Source: Coleofasciculus sp. FACHB-1120 (GTDB taxonomy: Bacteria > Cyanobacteriota > Cyanobacteriia > Cyanobacteriales > FACHB-T130). From it: DNA of 64,000 nucleotides. The stretch spans positions 62,001 through 126,000 of the forward strand of contig NZ_JACJTV010000005.1 of NCBI RefSeq assembly GCF_014698845.1. The letters run 5' to 3'. This document shows, piece by piece, positions 9,562 to 17,024 of the stretch. The notes under the pieces are model-generated. The model saw nothing but the letters and a program-made list of their open reading frames with translations. It had not been told where the DNA came from and made no database searches. A program made the position numbers and the translations under genes. Within the stretch, counting starts at the first letter, position 1; each line of letters begins with the position of its first letter.

Positions 9562-10776
9562 ATGGCACTACCAAACCAGCGTCCCAACGATCCGCCTCAG
9601 AGTCCCACTACTCGCCACTTACATCTTGTTAGCGCATCAACTCCACCTCCTTCAGAGAAGCCAGATGCGATCGCCTCCCAGCAGCAGCGAGTCAATGCCC
9701 GGAATCGCTCTACATCGTCCACGGTGTGGAGTATTTATACCCTAATTTCTGTAATTGTCCATGTATTAGGGATGTGGATGTTGCAGAGGTTAATCATGGG
9801 AACTGCCATCGTCGATGTGGGTACGGAACCCATTCCCGTTGATCTGATTACCACCGTTCCCAATGCCGAAGATAGGTTGGAGCCACAAGCGGCACCTCCC
9901 CAACAGAGGCAAGAGCGCGATCGCAATTTTAACGTTTCAGGTGGAAACCCAGTACAGCAGCCGATACCCGCCCAGATTCCCCAGGAAAATTCTCCGGTAA
10001 ATTCTCAACCAAGGATTCAACGCTCTTTCAGAATCCGTTTAAATCCTTTCCCTCAAGCTCAAAACCCTACCGCTAACTCGCCTTCTACCCCGCAAAGACA
10101 GCAGCCGAACTCTGATGTTGTTGCGACCAGACCGAGCATCCCTACACCCGCTCAGCGCCCGCCATTGGTGCCGCAACAACCTCCTGAAACGGGTCGTCCC
10201 TTGGGGTCATCCTCCCAAGATGCAGGAACCCCGGCACCTGCACCGCCATCTCAACCGCAGCCATCATCGTCCCAACCCGTCGAACCAGCCCCAGCTCCTG
10301 TCACCCCTCCGCCAGCTCCTCCTGTACAGGCAAGCCAAGCCCCAGCTCCCATTCCACCAGCACCGCCTGCTGAGGAGCCACAAAGCGCACCGTCACCCGC
10401 ACCCGCAGCACCCGCAGCGCAAGGGAAAGGCGTTGTGGCAACTTTGTTCAATGTCCGCTCTGGTAACGCTGGTGCTGATGAGCCGAACCAATTAGCGGTA
10501 CCGCAGCAAGCGCAGAAACAAATTCCCGACCTTGATTATCCGCTGCTAACTGGGCAAGCTCCCGACGAGCCTATCGTCTTGGAAGTTTTATTGTTGATTG
10601 ATAACACGGGTAAACCGTCAGTTCAGCGAGTGCTGCAAGGAAGTGGAAGTTTAGCCGATTCGCAGTTTGTCAATGAGCTAATTCAAGGCTGGAGATTTCA
10701 ACCCGCTTACATGGGAGGTGGAGCCGTTGACAGCTTGCTGGAAGTGTCTATCCGAGTTTCTCCTCTCTCCCAGTGA
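9562..10776 (+). CDS. TonB-like periplasm-spanning protein
   Basis: 404 residues from the ATG at 9562; a TTG at 9556 is an alternative. The layout is that of TonB-family proteins: a polar cytoplasmic N-terminus, one membrane helix at about 55-77, a long Pro/Gln/Ala-rich linker (about 100-295), and a C-terminal domain (about 325-404) with PIVLEVLLLIDNTGKPSVQR and FVNELIQGWRFQPAYMGGGA, the strand-helix pattern of the TonB C-terminal domain. It probably energises outer-membrane transport, but no ExbB/ExbD or receptor gene is close. The Pro-rich linker produces long open frames in other phases that are not genes. Confidence 0.75.
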   Translation: MALPNQRPNDPPQSPTTRHLHLVSASTPPPSEKPDAIASQQQRVNARNRSTSSTVWSIYTLISVIVHVLGMWMLQRLIMGTAIVDVGTEPIPVDLITTVPNAEDRLEPQAAPPQQRQERDRNFNVSGGNPVQQPIPAQIPQENSPVNSQPRIQRSFRIRLNPFPQAQNPTANSPSTPQRQQPNSDVVATRPSIPTPAQRPPLVPQQPPETGRPLGSSSQDAGTPAPAPPSQPQPSSSQPVEPAPAPVTPPPAPPVQASQAPAPIPPAPPAEEPQSAPSPAPAAPAAQGKGVVATLFNVRSGNAGADEPNQLAVPQQAQKQIPDLDYPLLTGQAPDEPIVLEVLLLIDNTGKPSVQRVLQGSGSLADSQFVNELIQGWRFQPAYMGGGAVDSLLEVSIRVSPLSQ

Positions 10777-10857
10777 AAATAATGCACGCCTCCCCTACTC
10801 AAGCTCTAAAAAATTGTGGTATACTAATCTAGTTATGGTTTGACCATACCTCAATTT

Positions 10858-10928
10858 GCGGGTGTAGTTTAGTGGTAAAACCTCAGCCTTCCAAGCTGAT
10901 GATGCGAGTTCGATTCTCGCCACCCGCT
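10858..10928 (+). tRNA. trnG-UCC: tRNA-Gly, anticodon TCC
   Basis: A 71-nt cloverleaf: acceptor GCGGGTG (10858-10864) pairs with CACCCGC (10921-10927), anticodon stem TCAGC/GCTGA, anticodon TCC at 10890-10892, T-loop GTTCGATTC, discriminator base T at 10928. The CCA end is not encoded. A good -10 box, TATACT, lies at 10820-10825; no clear -35 is seen. The gene marks the left edge of the accessory block that ends near 15.93 kb. Confidence 0.95.
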
Positions 10929-11016
10929 TTTTCTTTTATACAAAATAGTTCAGCCATCGCTTTCTTGTCTTTGAAGCAAAAGCAGGCGATCTCGCTTTCT
11001 TCTTACCATTCTCTTT

Positions 11017-11034
11017 AACCCGTTTTAACGGGTT
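11017..11034. repeat. left-end hairpin of the Y1 element
   Basis: Six-base stem AACCCG/CGGGTT around a TTTTAA loop. Likely the left recognition hairpin for the transposase. Confidence 0.75.
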
Positions 11035-11040
11035 AAAGCT

Positions 11041-11535
11041 TTGAGCCGGAAATTTATTTCCCGGCGACAATCTACGCGATCGCCACTTCCAATCCGAATT
11101 TTTAAACTCATAGCATTTTGGCGCACCTACTACCATCTCATCTGGGCAACGGAATCTCGTCAACCTCTAATTACCCCAGAAAGAGAGGCTGAACTTTACA
11201 GTTATATTATCGGCAAAGCTGATGCAATTGCCTGTATTATTCATGCAATTGGTGGTATCGAAGATCATATTCATATTGTGGCTTCCATTCCACCAAAGTT
11301 ATCAATTGCTGATTTCGTAAAAACCATCAAAGGAAGTAGTGCTTATCATTTGAACCATACTCCATTAGCTTCTGGTTTAGCGTTTAGCTGGCAACATGGA
11401 TATGGAGTGTTTTCATTAGGAGGTAAGCAATTGGATGAAGCGAAGGCTTATGTGAATAATCAAAAGCAACATCATTTACAAGGAACGGTTATTTCAGCTT
11501 TGGAACGGGATGATGAGCCAGGAAGGGGAGCGTAG
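11041..11535 (+). CDS. Y1 (HUH) transposase, IS200/RAYT type
   Basis: The domain begins at AFWRTYYHLIWATESRQPLI and includes the HUH motif in GGIEDHIHIVASIPP and the catalytic Tyr region LDEAKAYVNNQKQHH, so the single-strand nuclease core is complete. The family normally starts with Met directly before A/T-x-W-R-x-Y-Y-H. Here that codon is ATA at 11110, so translation must start upstream, for example at the TTG at 11041 inside the left end, or be impaired. The call is certain for the family and uncertain for the start and activity. The downstream end runs into the right-end repeat. Confidence 0.8.
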   Translation: MSRKFISRRQSTRSPLPIRIFKLIAFWRTYYHLIWATESRQPLITPEREAELYSYIIGKADAIACIIHAIGGIEDHIHIVASIPPKLSIADFVKTIKGSSAYHLNHTPLASGLAFSWQHGYGVFSLGGKQLDEAKAYVNNQKQHHLQGTVISALERDDEPGRGA

Positions 11536-11579
11536 TGAGCGCAGTGAGCGCAGAAATAAATTTCTGGCTCAAAGCTGAA

Positions 11580-11597
11580 ACCCGTTAAAACGGGTTG
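11580..11597. repeat. right-end hairpin of the Y1 element
   Basis: AACCCG/CGGGTT stem around TTAAAA; it is the inverted counterpart of 11017-11034. Confidence 0.75.
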
Positions 11598-11712
11598 GGG
11601 AAATCAAATCAATTTGGGTTGCGATCGCCTCTGGTATTTAAATGTCAGCCAGTAATTTTGCTGCGGCTAGATGTAGTTTTTTAGCCGTGGGTGGGAATAC
11701 TAAATAAGGGAT

Positions 11713-11865
11713 GTGATCGCGCACTGTATCCGAAGTTGAATTATGCGATCGCGTCTCTGCAATGCTTGTAGGACTTGACAAATTACCTTTTTATGAATTA
11801 GTTTTCTAATAAATAGTATTTATGTACTAATCTGGAAGAAAGTGATCGCACATTGTCTCCGAAGT
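11713..11865. repeat. pair of imperfect 24-bp direct repeats
   Basis: The segments 11713-11736 and 11842-11865 match at 21 of 24 positions (GTGATCGC, then CA-TGT, then TCCGAAGT). They are 129 bases apart in otherwise gene-free DNA between the Y1 element and the frameshifted gene. Function unknown; possibly the scar of an old insertion or a dispersed repeat. Confidence 0.5.
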
Positions 11866-11900
11866 ATAGTCATCCATAAGTTGATTAGCTGATGTTCAAT

Positions 11901-12211
11901 ATGTCTCTTGGTTATGCCTGGGAAAAGTTTCATCTATCTGTACTCATACTAGCTGGTGGTCAAGGCAGTTTACAGAAGAGGCTTACACTTACCAACTGGG
12001 ACTACTCAAAGTAGAGCAAGTTCCAGAAGAATTACAGGAAGCGTTTAGCTTGCTAAAAGAAGAATTAAAAACAGTTAAATGTCCTGACAAGCAAGTAAAT
12101 TTTGCGTCAGTTCAAAGAGCTATAGGCACAGAAAAGGCAAAGGAACTAGCCGAAAACATTGTCGAAATATATGACGATATAGCGCAAATATATGGTCGTA
12201 CTAAGCAGTAA
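11901..12211 (+). pseudogene. frameshifted small hypothetical gene
   Basis: From the ATG at 11901 one frame reads MSLGYAWEKFHLSVLILAGG, QGSLQKRL and then soon stops. A second frame takes over near 11975 with EEAYTYQLGLLKVEQVPEEL and runs to the stop at 12209-12211, ending AENIVEIYDDIAQIYGR. I recall a bacterial small-protein family (about 100 residues, helical) that starts MSLG-AWEK and continues through a Y-Y-L segment into the second part, so the two pieces look like one gene broken by a short indel around 11970-11985. Function unknown. It lies 39 bases before the helicase-methyltransferase gene and may once have been co-transcribed with it. Confidence 0.6.
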
Positions 12212-12250
12212 TCCATGAACCTACTCAACGCGAAGTGTAAATTTTGAGTT

Positions 12251-15200
12251 ATGGATAGCCAGAGAAAACCCAACAACTACTGGGATGAATTGACTAATCT
12301 AGAACGCGAACTTATGGCTTTTATTAACGAACACGGTACGCTCGGTTTAATGCCAAGAGCTATAAAATTCGTAAAAGCTGGGCGCAGTGATTTAGCAAAC
12401 GCCATGCGTAAGCATGGTGGATTTCAATCGGTAGCTGAAAAATTAGGGTTAACTTACGCTAGAAAACGACCTGGCTATTGGGATGAATTCACTAATGTTA
12501 AACAAAACCTATTTACCTTTATTGAAAAAAATGGTGTTTTTGGTGTGATGCCAACAAAACAAGAACTCCAAACCGCTGGTTATGGTGACTTAGCAAATGC
12601 CATTGAGGGAGAGTATGGAGGATATGCAGCAGTAGCAAAGCGGTTAGGTTTGACTTGTGCAAAAAGACAGCGAGGTTATGCGGATGACATAAACAATGTC
12701 AAACATGAAATTTTAGCCTTTGTCGAAAAACACGGTACTCCCGGAGTAATGCCGACAGAAGGAGAACTTAAAAAAGCTGGTCAAGGCGCTCTTTTGGGAG
12801 CTGTGAAAAAGCATGGTGGAACTCACAAGGTAGCTGAACTATTAGGGCTAGCTTGTGTGAATAGACAGCGAGGTAGCTTGAATGACTTTGAGTGCTTTGC
12901 AGGGGAGCTTCTAGCTTTTATTGAGAAACAAGGTACTGCCGGAGTAATGCCGACACAAAAAGAACTTGCAAAAGCGAAGAAAACCAGTCTTGCAAGTGCT
13001 ATTGCGAGGCATGGTGGTTTTCCCACTGTGGCTGAACGATTGAAATTGAAGTTTACTCATACAGCAAAGCCAACCGATTACTGGAAAGACTTTGCCAATG
13101 TAGAACGAGAACTTTTCGTCTTCATCGGGAAAAAAGGTACTCCCGGTATGATGCCGGAATTTTATGAACTTGTCCGCGCTGGACACAGTTCCCTCGCAAG
13201 TGCTATTGGAAGGCACGGCGGATTTTCAGCAGTAGCTGAACGTTTAGGGCTGAAGTTGTCGTACACGGCTGGGTGGACAGTAGAAGCTATCCGCAGGTTT
13301 GTTGCCTCTCTAATAAACCATCTCGGAACTCTCACGCCTGCCGAACTCTATCTACTCTTCCAGCAGAATGGGATGCTTCAGAGTACAGGCAGGGGGAAAA
13401 GCTTTGTAAAGGCTCTTGCTACCGGACGATTCCCGCAAGAAGAGATTGAAAAGTTCGTCAATGGTCAGTCGTCAACCGTTGATAAATTCCTGCAAGACAA
13501 GCAGTTGACTCTCGAAGCGCTTGAAACTAGCGGCAATAATGACATCTCTGATAAAGGAAATGTAACCTCCCAGGACAATCTTGACGACCAGATTGACAAG
13601 ACTGTTGAAGCATCCGAAGAAGAGGACGACCTTGACCTTCCGGTTGTCCAGACGCGGGAAGTCCTGGCATCCTTAGATCACTCCGTCGTATCCTCAGCCG
13701 ATGAAGAAGCTGTCGAATTTCTCATCGCATCGGCAAAGGCAAAGATTTGGAAGCACGTCTTTTGGGATGAAGCCGCAGCCGTAGCGCAGGCTCAAAGCTA
13801 CACAGGCGACAGCTACGCCGAAAAAGTTAAATCAGAATTCCTAGACGAATATCATCAAGCCAAGAATCTCCCCATCCCAACTGGCTACACCTTCCGTATT
13901 AACGGCAAAATAGCAGAACCCAACCTCATGCAGCGACTCGCCGCCGTTCAGGTACGCGACAAGAAACGAGTCGGCAATTGGTCGGGAACTGGTGCAGGCA
14001 AAACCCTCTCCGCCGTCCTCGCCAGTCGCGTCATTAACGCTCATCTGACCCTTATCTGCTGTCCTAACAGCGTTGTTGATGGTTGGAAAAAAGCGATTCT
14101 CAACATTTTCCCGGATAGCGCGATCGCTACCAAAACCTTTACACCCGATTGGGCAAAAGCTTTCGCTGACGAAACTGGGTTAGGTGAGGCGCTGAATTCA
14201 AATGCTCACCGTTACATCATCCTGAACTATGAGATGTTCCAGCAGCCAGATTCCGCTGATTGGGTGCGCTCATTGGTGGAAAGTGAGTTAATCGACTTCA
14301 TCGTTATTGATGAAATCCACTACACAAAACAACGCCATGTCGAGAATATATCGCGGCGCAAGCAACTGGTAAGCGCATTCATCACCGCCGCCAGCGATCG
14401 CAACCCAAATCTACACATCATTGGGATGTCCGCAACACCAGTAATTAATAATTTGCAAGAAGGGAAAAGTTTGGTTGAACTGATAACAGGAGTCACCCAC
14501 GACGAACTCGACATCCGCCCAACCATCCCCAACTGCATGAAACTGCACCAGCGACTCGTTTCCCTTGGGATACGCTGGATGCCTGAGTATAACTTGGGTT
14601 ACGAGCAAATCGAGATTCCTGTAGACTGTAGCGAATTTATCGAAGAGATCCGGGCGCTTGGTCAGAATGGCACCCCACTTGAACTTGAGAAAATCCTCAC
14701 TCGCGCCCGATTACCTGACATTCGCCGCCACATTCAACCGAAAACCCTAATTTACACCCATTACATCCAGGGAATCGACCGATTACTGAGAGAAGCGCTA
14801 GAGGAAGACCGATGGAAAGTTGGCTTCTACACAGGCGAAGATAAATCGGGTTTAGAAGGGTTCTTGAATGGCAAAATTGATGTACTCATCGGCTCTAGCG
14901 CCATTGGGACTGGCGTAGATGGTCTACAGCAAGTCTGCAACCAATTAATCGTTAACGTCCTTCCCTGGACTCATGCTGAGTTCGAGCAACTGAAAGGTCG
15001 CATCTACCGCCAAGGACAACGCCAAAACAACGTAAAAATGGTGATTCCGCTAACTTACGCCATCGTAAATGAGCAGCGGTGGTCTTGGTGCGACTCGAAA
15101 ATGCAGCGACTGAGATTTAAAAAGTCTATCGCTGATGCTGCTGTTGACGGTGTAGTTCCAGAGGGATACTTGCGATCGCCTGCCCAAGCCTATCAAGATG

Positions 15201-15910
15201 TAATCGCTTGGCTAGAACGCCTCGAAGCGGGCGTTGTCGAAGTTATCACCCGTCCGAAGATTGTAATTCCGATTCCCGATAACGACCCAGCAGACGTGCA
15301 GCGGCGGTTGCGGCGTTACGGCGACTTTTCCGCCATGAACCGCCACTGGAACCAAACCCAAAGCGAAACTACTCACCAACGCTTACAGGAGAATCCAGAG
15401 GAGTGGGCGAATTACCATACTTTATACGCTGAGTTAAGAAAAAATTGGGCGGTCATCCCTTATCAAGAGATGATTCGTTGGTGCCAACAGCGTAGCGGCT
15501 ACACTATTGGGGACTTCGGTTGTGGTGAGGCAAAACTGGCTGAGGCGGTTTCAGATCGCCATACAGTTTACAGCTTTGACCATGTTGCTGTGAATACGGA
15601 TGTTATCGCTTGCGACATGGCTCACGTTCCCCTTGAGGATGAGAGGCTGGATGTAGCGATTTTCTGCCTGTCACTCATGGGAGCAAATTTCACCGATTAC
15701 CTGCGGGAGGCGAACCGCACTCTGAAACTGGATGGTCATTTGCACATTATCGAAGCAACTTCAAGATTTAGCGATCGCACTCAATTCCAAACTGACCTAG
15801 AGGCTTTAGGATTTGTGGTTGTCAGCGTTCAGGATGTATGGAAATTCACCCATATCCGCGCCTTGAAGACTGAACGTAAACCCCAAGATGGCGTAAAACT
15901 CCACTTCTAG
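12251..15910 (+). CDS. repeat domain - SNF2-like helicase - Rrp8-like methyltransferase fusion
   Basis: 1219 residues in three parts. Residues 10-341 are five tandem repeats of 65-68 residues with the consensus YW-F-N-E-FI-G-GMPT-EL-AG-LA-AI-HGGF-VAE-LGL. After an acidic linker (about 420-470) comes a superfamily 2 helicase of SNF2-like cast: Walker A GTGAGKT at 579-585, DEIH at 687-690, SATP, and HELICc with GTGVDGLQQ and KGRIYRQGQ near 915-921. Residues about 1040-1219 are an AdoMet methyltransferase closely patterned on Rrp8, the rRNA m1A methyltransferase of eukaryotes: GDFGCGEAKLAEAV (1087 on), CDMAHVPLEDE, DVAIFCLSLMGANFTDYL, REANRTLK, SRFSD. No nuclease motif is seen. Functions in DNA or RNA modification, or defence, are inferences. 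It sits in an accessory block next to a tRNA. Confidence 0.85.
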   Translation: MDSQRKPNNYWDELTNLERELMAFINEHGTLGLMPRAIKFVKAGRSDLANAMRKHGGFQSVAEKLGLTYARKRPGYWDEFTNVKQNLFTFIEKNGVFGVMPTKQELQTAGYGDLANAIEGEYGGYAAVAKRLGLTCAKRQRGYADDINNVKHEILAFVEKHGTPGVMPTEGELKKAGQGALLGAVKKHGGTHKVAELLGLACVNRQRGSLNDFECFAGELLAFIEKQGTAGVMPTQKELAKAKKTSLASAIARHGGFPTVAERLKLKFTHTAKPTDYWKDFANVERELFVFIGKKGTPGMMPEFYELVRAGHSSLASAIGRHGGFSAVAERLGLKLSYTAGWTVEAIRRFVASLINHLGTLTPAELYLLFQQNGMLQSTGRGKSFVKALATGRFPQEEIEKFVNGQSSTVDKFLQDKQLTLEALETSGNNDISDKGNVTSQDNLDDQIDKTVEASEEEDDLDLPVVQTREVLASLDHSVVSSADEEAVEFLIASAKAKIWKHVFWDEAAAVAQAQSYTGDSYAEKVKSEFLDEYHQAKNLPIPTGYTFRINGKIAEPNLMQRLAAVQVRDKKRVGNWSGTGAGKTLSAVLASRVINAHLTLICCPNSVVDGWKKAILNIFPDSAIATKTFTPDWAKAFADETGLGEALNSNAHRYIILNYEMFQQPDSADWVRSLVESELIDFIVIDEIHYTKQRHVENISRRKQLVSAFITAASDRNPNLHIIGMSATPVINNLQEGKSLVELITGVTHDELDIRPTIPNCMKLHQRLVSLGIRWMPEYNLGYEQIEIPVDCSEFIEEIRALGQNGTPLELEKILTRARLPDIRRHIQPKTLIYTHYIQGIDRLLREALEEDRWKVGFYTGEDKSGLEGFLNGKIDVLIGSSAIGTGVDGLQQVCNQLIVNVLPWTHAEFEQLKGRIYRQGQRQNNVKMVIPLTYAIVNEQRWSWCDSKMQRLRFKKSIADAAVDGVVPEGYLRSPAQAYQDVIAWLERLEAGVVEVITRPKIVIPIPDNDPADVQRRLRRYGDFSAMNRHWNQTQSETTHQRLQENPEEWANYHTLYAELRKNWAVIPYQEMIRWCQQRSGYTIGDFGCGEAKLAEAVSDRHTVYSFDHVAVNTDVIACDMAHVPLEDERLDVAIFCLSLMGANFTDYLREANRTLKLDGHLHIIEATSRFSDRTQFQTDLEALGFVVVSVQDVWKFTHIRALKTERKPQDGVKLHF

Positions 15911-15916
15911 GGCATT

Positions 15917-15933
15917 GATTCCCGCCACGCACT
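15917..15933. other. imperfect copy of the tRNA-Gly 3' end (att-like)
   Basis: The 17 bases here match the last 17 bases of the tRNA-Gly gene (10912-10928) at 14 positions, including GATTC and CGCCAC. The copy starts six bases after the helicase-methyltransferase stop. It could be a decayed right attachment site of an element that entered at the tRNA. With three mismatches a chance match is also possible, and no integrase lies between. Confidence 0.35.
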
Positions 15934-15973
15934 CCAACAAGCAAGCGTTTCCGTCTCGCCAGCCCAAAAAACA

Positions 15974-15989
15974 AGGCAGGCTCCTGCCT
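15974..15989 (+). terminator. GC-rich hairpin after the helicase-methyltransferase gene
   Basis: AGGCAG, a four-base loop, then CTGCCT. The motif resembles the dispersed GGCAGGC/GCCTGCC hairpins common in cyanobacterial spacers. It may stop the upstream transcript, but no T-run follows. Confidence 0.4.
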
Positions 15990-16098
15990 GCCCTACATAA
16001 CATCAAGAAGAATCCCTGCGGAATTGCCCTGATGATGAGACCCTGCATCGCCACTCAGGAGATACTAGGGCGCTCAGTCTTGAGCAAATACTGTCTCC

Positions 16099-16482
16099 TT
16101 AATCTTTGCCTGTAATGCCTTCCAGAGCCTTCTGAACTTTTTGTTCAACTGAGTCAACGCCTTGCGAATTTTCGTTGGTACTCATCTTCTCAGCATCAGC
16201 GGCTCCTTGAATTTCATTCAGACCCTTGTTGGCTTCCTGTTGAGTTTCCTTAAGCGAATAGGGTTTGTCTAGAACCGCCTTTTGTGATTTTTCCTCAATC
16301 TTCGTCAGATTGGATTCTCCGTCTCTGGGGCTACTGTTGGTGCCGCTATACCCTGCGGGGGTTTTTGTGCTGCTGTAGGCTGGGGTTGCATAGCTGAACA
16401 TTAGTAAAGCGCAAAAACAAGCAGCAATCGCCATACGCACTGGACGTACCCAAGCAGACAGGTTGAAACGGATCGATTTCAT
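16099..16482 (-). CDS. small secreted protein, low-temperature-induced-like
   Basis: 127 residues from the ATG at 16482, preceded by GGAGAGA; the frame extends to 16551 but this start gives a proper signal peptide. Residues 1-37 form a signal sequence with a hydrophobic core (AIAACFCALLMFSYA) and a likely cleavage after AYS. The mature part is polar and helical with LNEIQGAADAEKMST and VEQKVQKALEGITGKD. The pattern recalls small cyanobacterial exported proteins annotated as low-temperature-induced. Actual function unknown; probably periplasmic or thylakoid lumen. Confidence 0.65.
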   Translation of the reverse strand: MKSIRFNLSAWVRPVRMAIAACFCALLMFSYATPAYSSTKTPAGYSGTNSSPRDGESNLTKIEEKSQKAVLDKPYSLKETQQEANKGLNEIQGAADAEKMSTNENSQGVDSVEQKVQKALEGITGKD

Positions 16483-16661
16483 AGAGTATATCTCTCCTAA
16501 TTTGTCGAAATTAGCACTATTAAGATTTGTTGATCGGATCAGACGAAACAACTGCCTGACCGACCTCTCTTATTTGCTCAAATTTTGGAGCTTCTGACAT
16601 CTGTACCTAGGTATACTTGCAATAAATCTTTAGAAAAGGCAATAGAAGTCAATAATTTGGC

Positions 16662-16955
16662 TTAACTCGGCGATAAAAACTGAATTTTGGGTAATAGCGG
16701 GTCTTCAACCATCCCAATTCCCTTAAATTCCCAGCGTTGCAGCAACCCTTTTACTTGGTTTCCAGAGATAGACTCGACAGCGAAGCGATCGCTAACATCT
16801 GGGGCATGGGCGTTGAGATAGCTTAGCGCATCAAAATGTTCGCCAAACATCAACAAATAGCCAGAGCTACTGGTTGAAGAACTTCTATCGGGTTGAGCTA
16901 GAAGATATTGACCATCAGCTCTCGAACGAATTAGGTAATAGACTTGGGAAAACAT
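16662..16955 (-). CDS. small conserved cyanobacterial protein, unknown function
   Basis: 97 residues starting MFSQVYYLIRSRADGQYL, with a central YLLMFGEHFDALSYLNAH and a C-terminal RWEFKGIGMVEDPLLPKIQF. The sequence is compact and soluble, without cysteines, signal peptide or catalytic motif. The tidy ATG start and composition support a gene. Neighbours give no hint of role. Confidence 0.6.
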   Translation of the reverse strand: MFSQVYYLIRSRADGQYLLAQPDRSSSTSSSGYLLMFGEHFDALSYLNAHAPDVSDRFAVESISGNQVKGLLQRWEFKGIGMVEDPLLPKIQFLSPS

Positions 16956-17024
16956 AGAAAATGCAAAGATAATAGGCTAATCCGTAATTGAGAATTGGAC
17001 GGGAAGAAACCATTAGCCACTTCT

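Larger units (their letters stand above)
11017..11597 (+). mobile_element. IS200/IS605-like single-gene element with hairpin ends
   Basis: A 581-bp element. The left end is AACCCG-TTTTAA-CGGGTT (11017-11034) followed by AAAGCTTTGAGCC. The right end is GGCTCAAAGCTGA followed by AACCCG-TTAAAA-CGGGTT (11580-11597). The two ends are inverted repeats of each other over about 31 bases, and each one is itself a hairpin. A Y1 transposase lies between. Subterminal hairpins without long perfect terminal repeats fit the single-strand transposition of the HUH/Y1 class, or a RAYT/REP unit. Target duplication is not expected, and none is seen. Confidence 0.8.

Noticed and set aside
10115-10495. Plus-strand frame inside the TonB-like gene
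   Set aside because: A shadow of the Pro/Gln-rich linker read in another phase (His/Leu/Pro-rich).
15915-16115. 66-codon frame after the helicase-methyltransferase
   Set aside because: Overlaps the GC hairpin and the next gene's 3' end and has no recognisable sequence.
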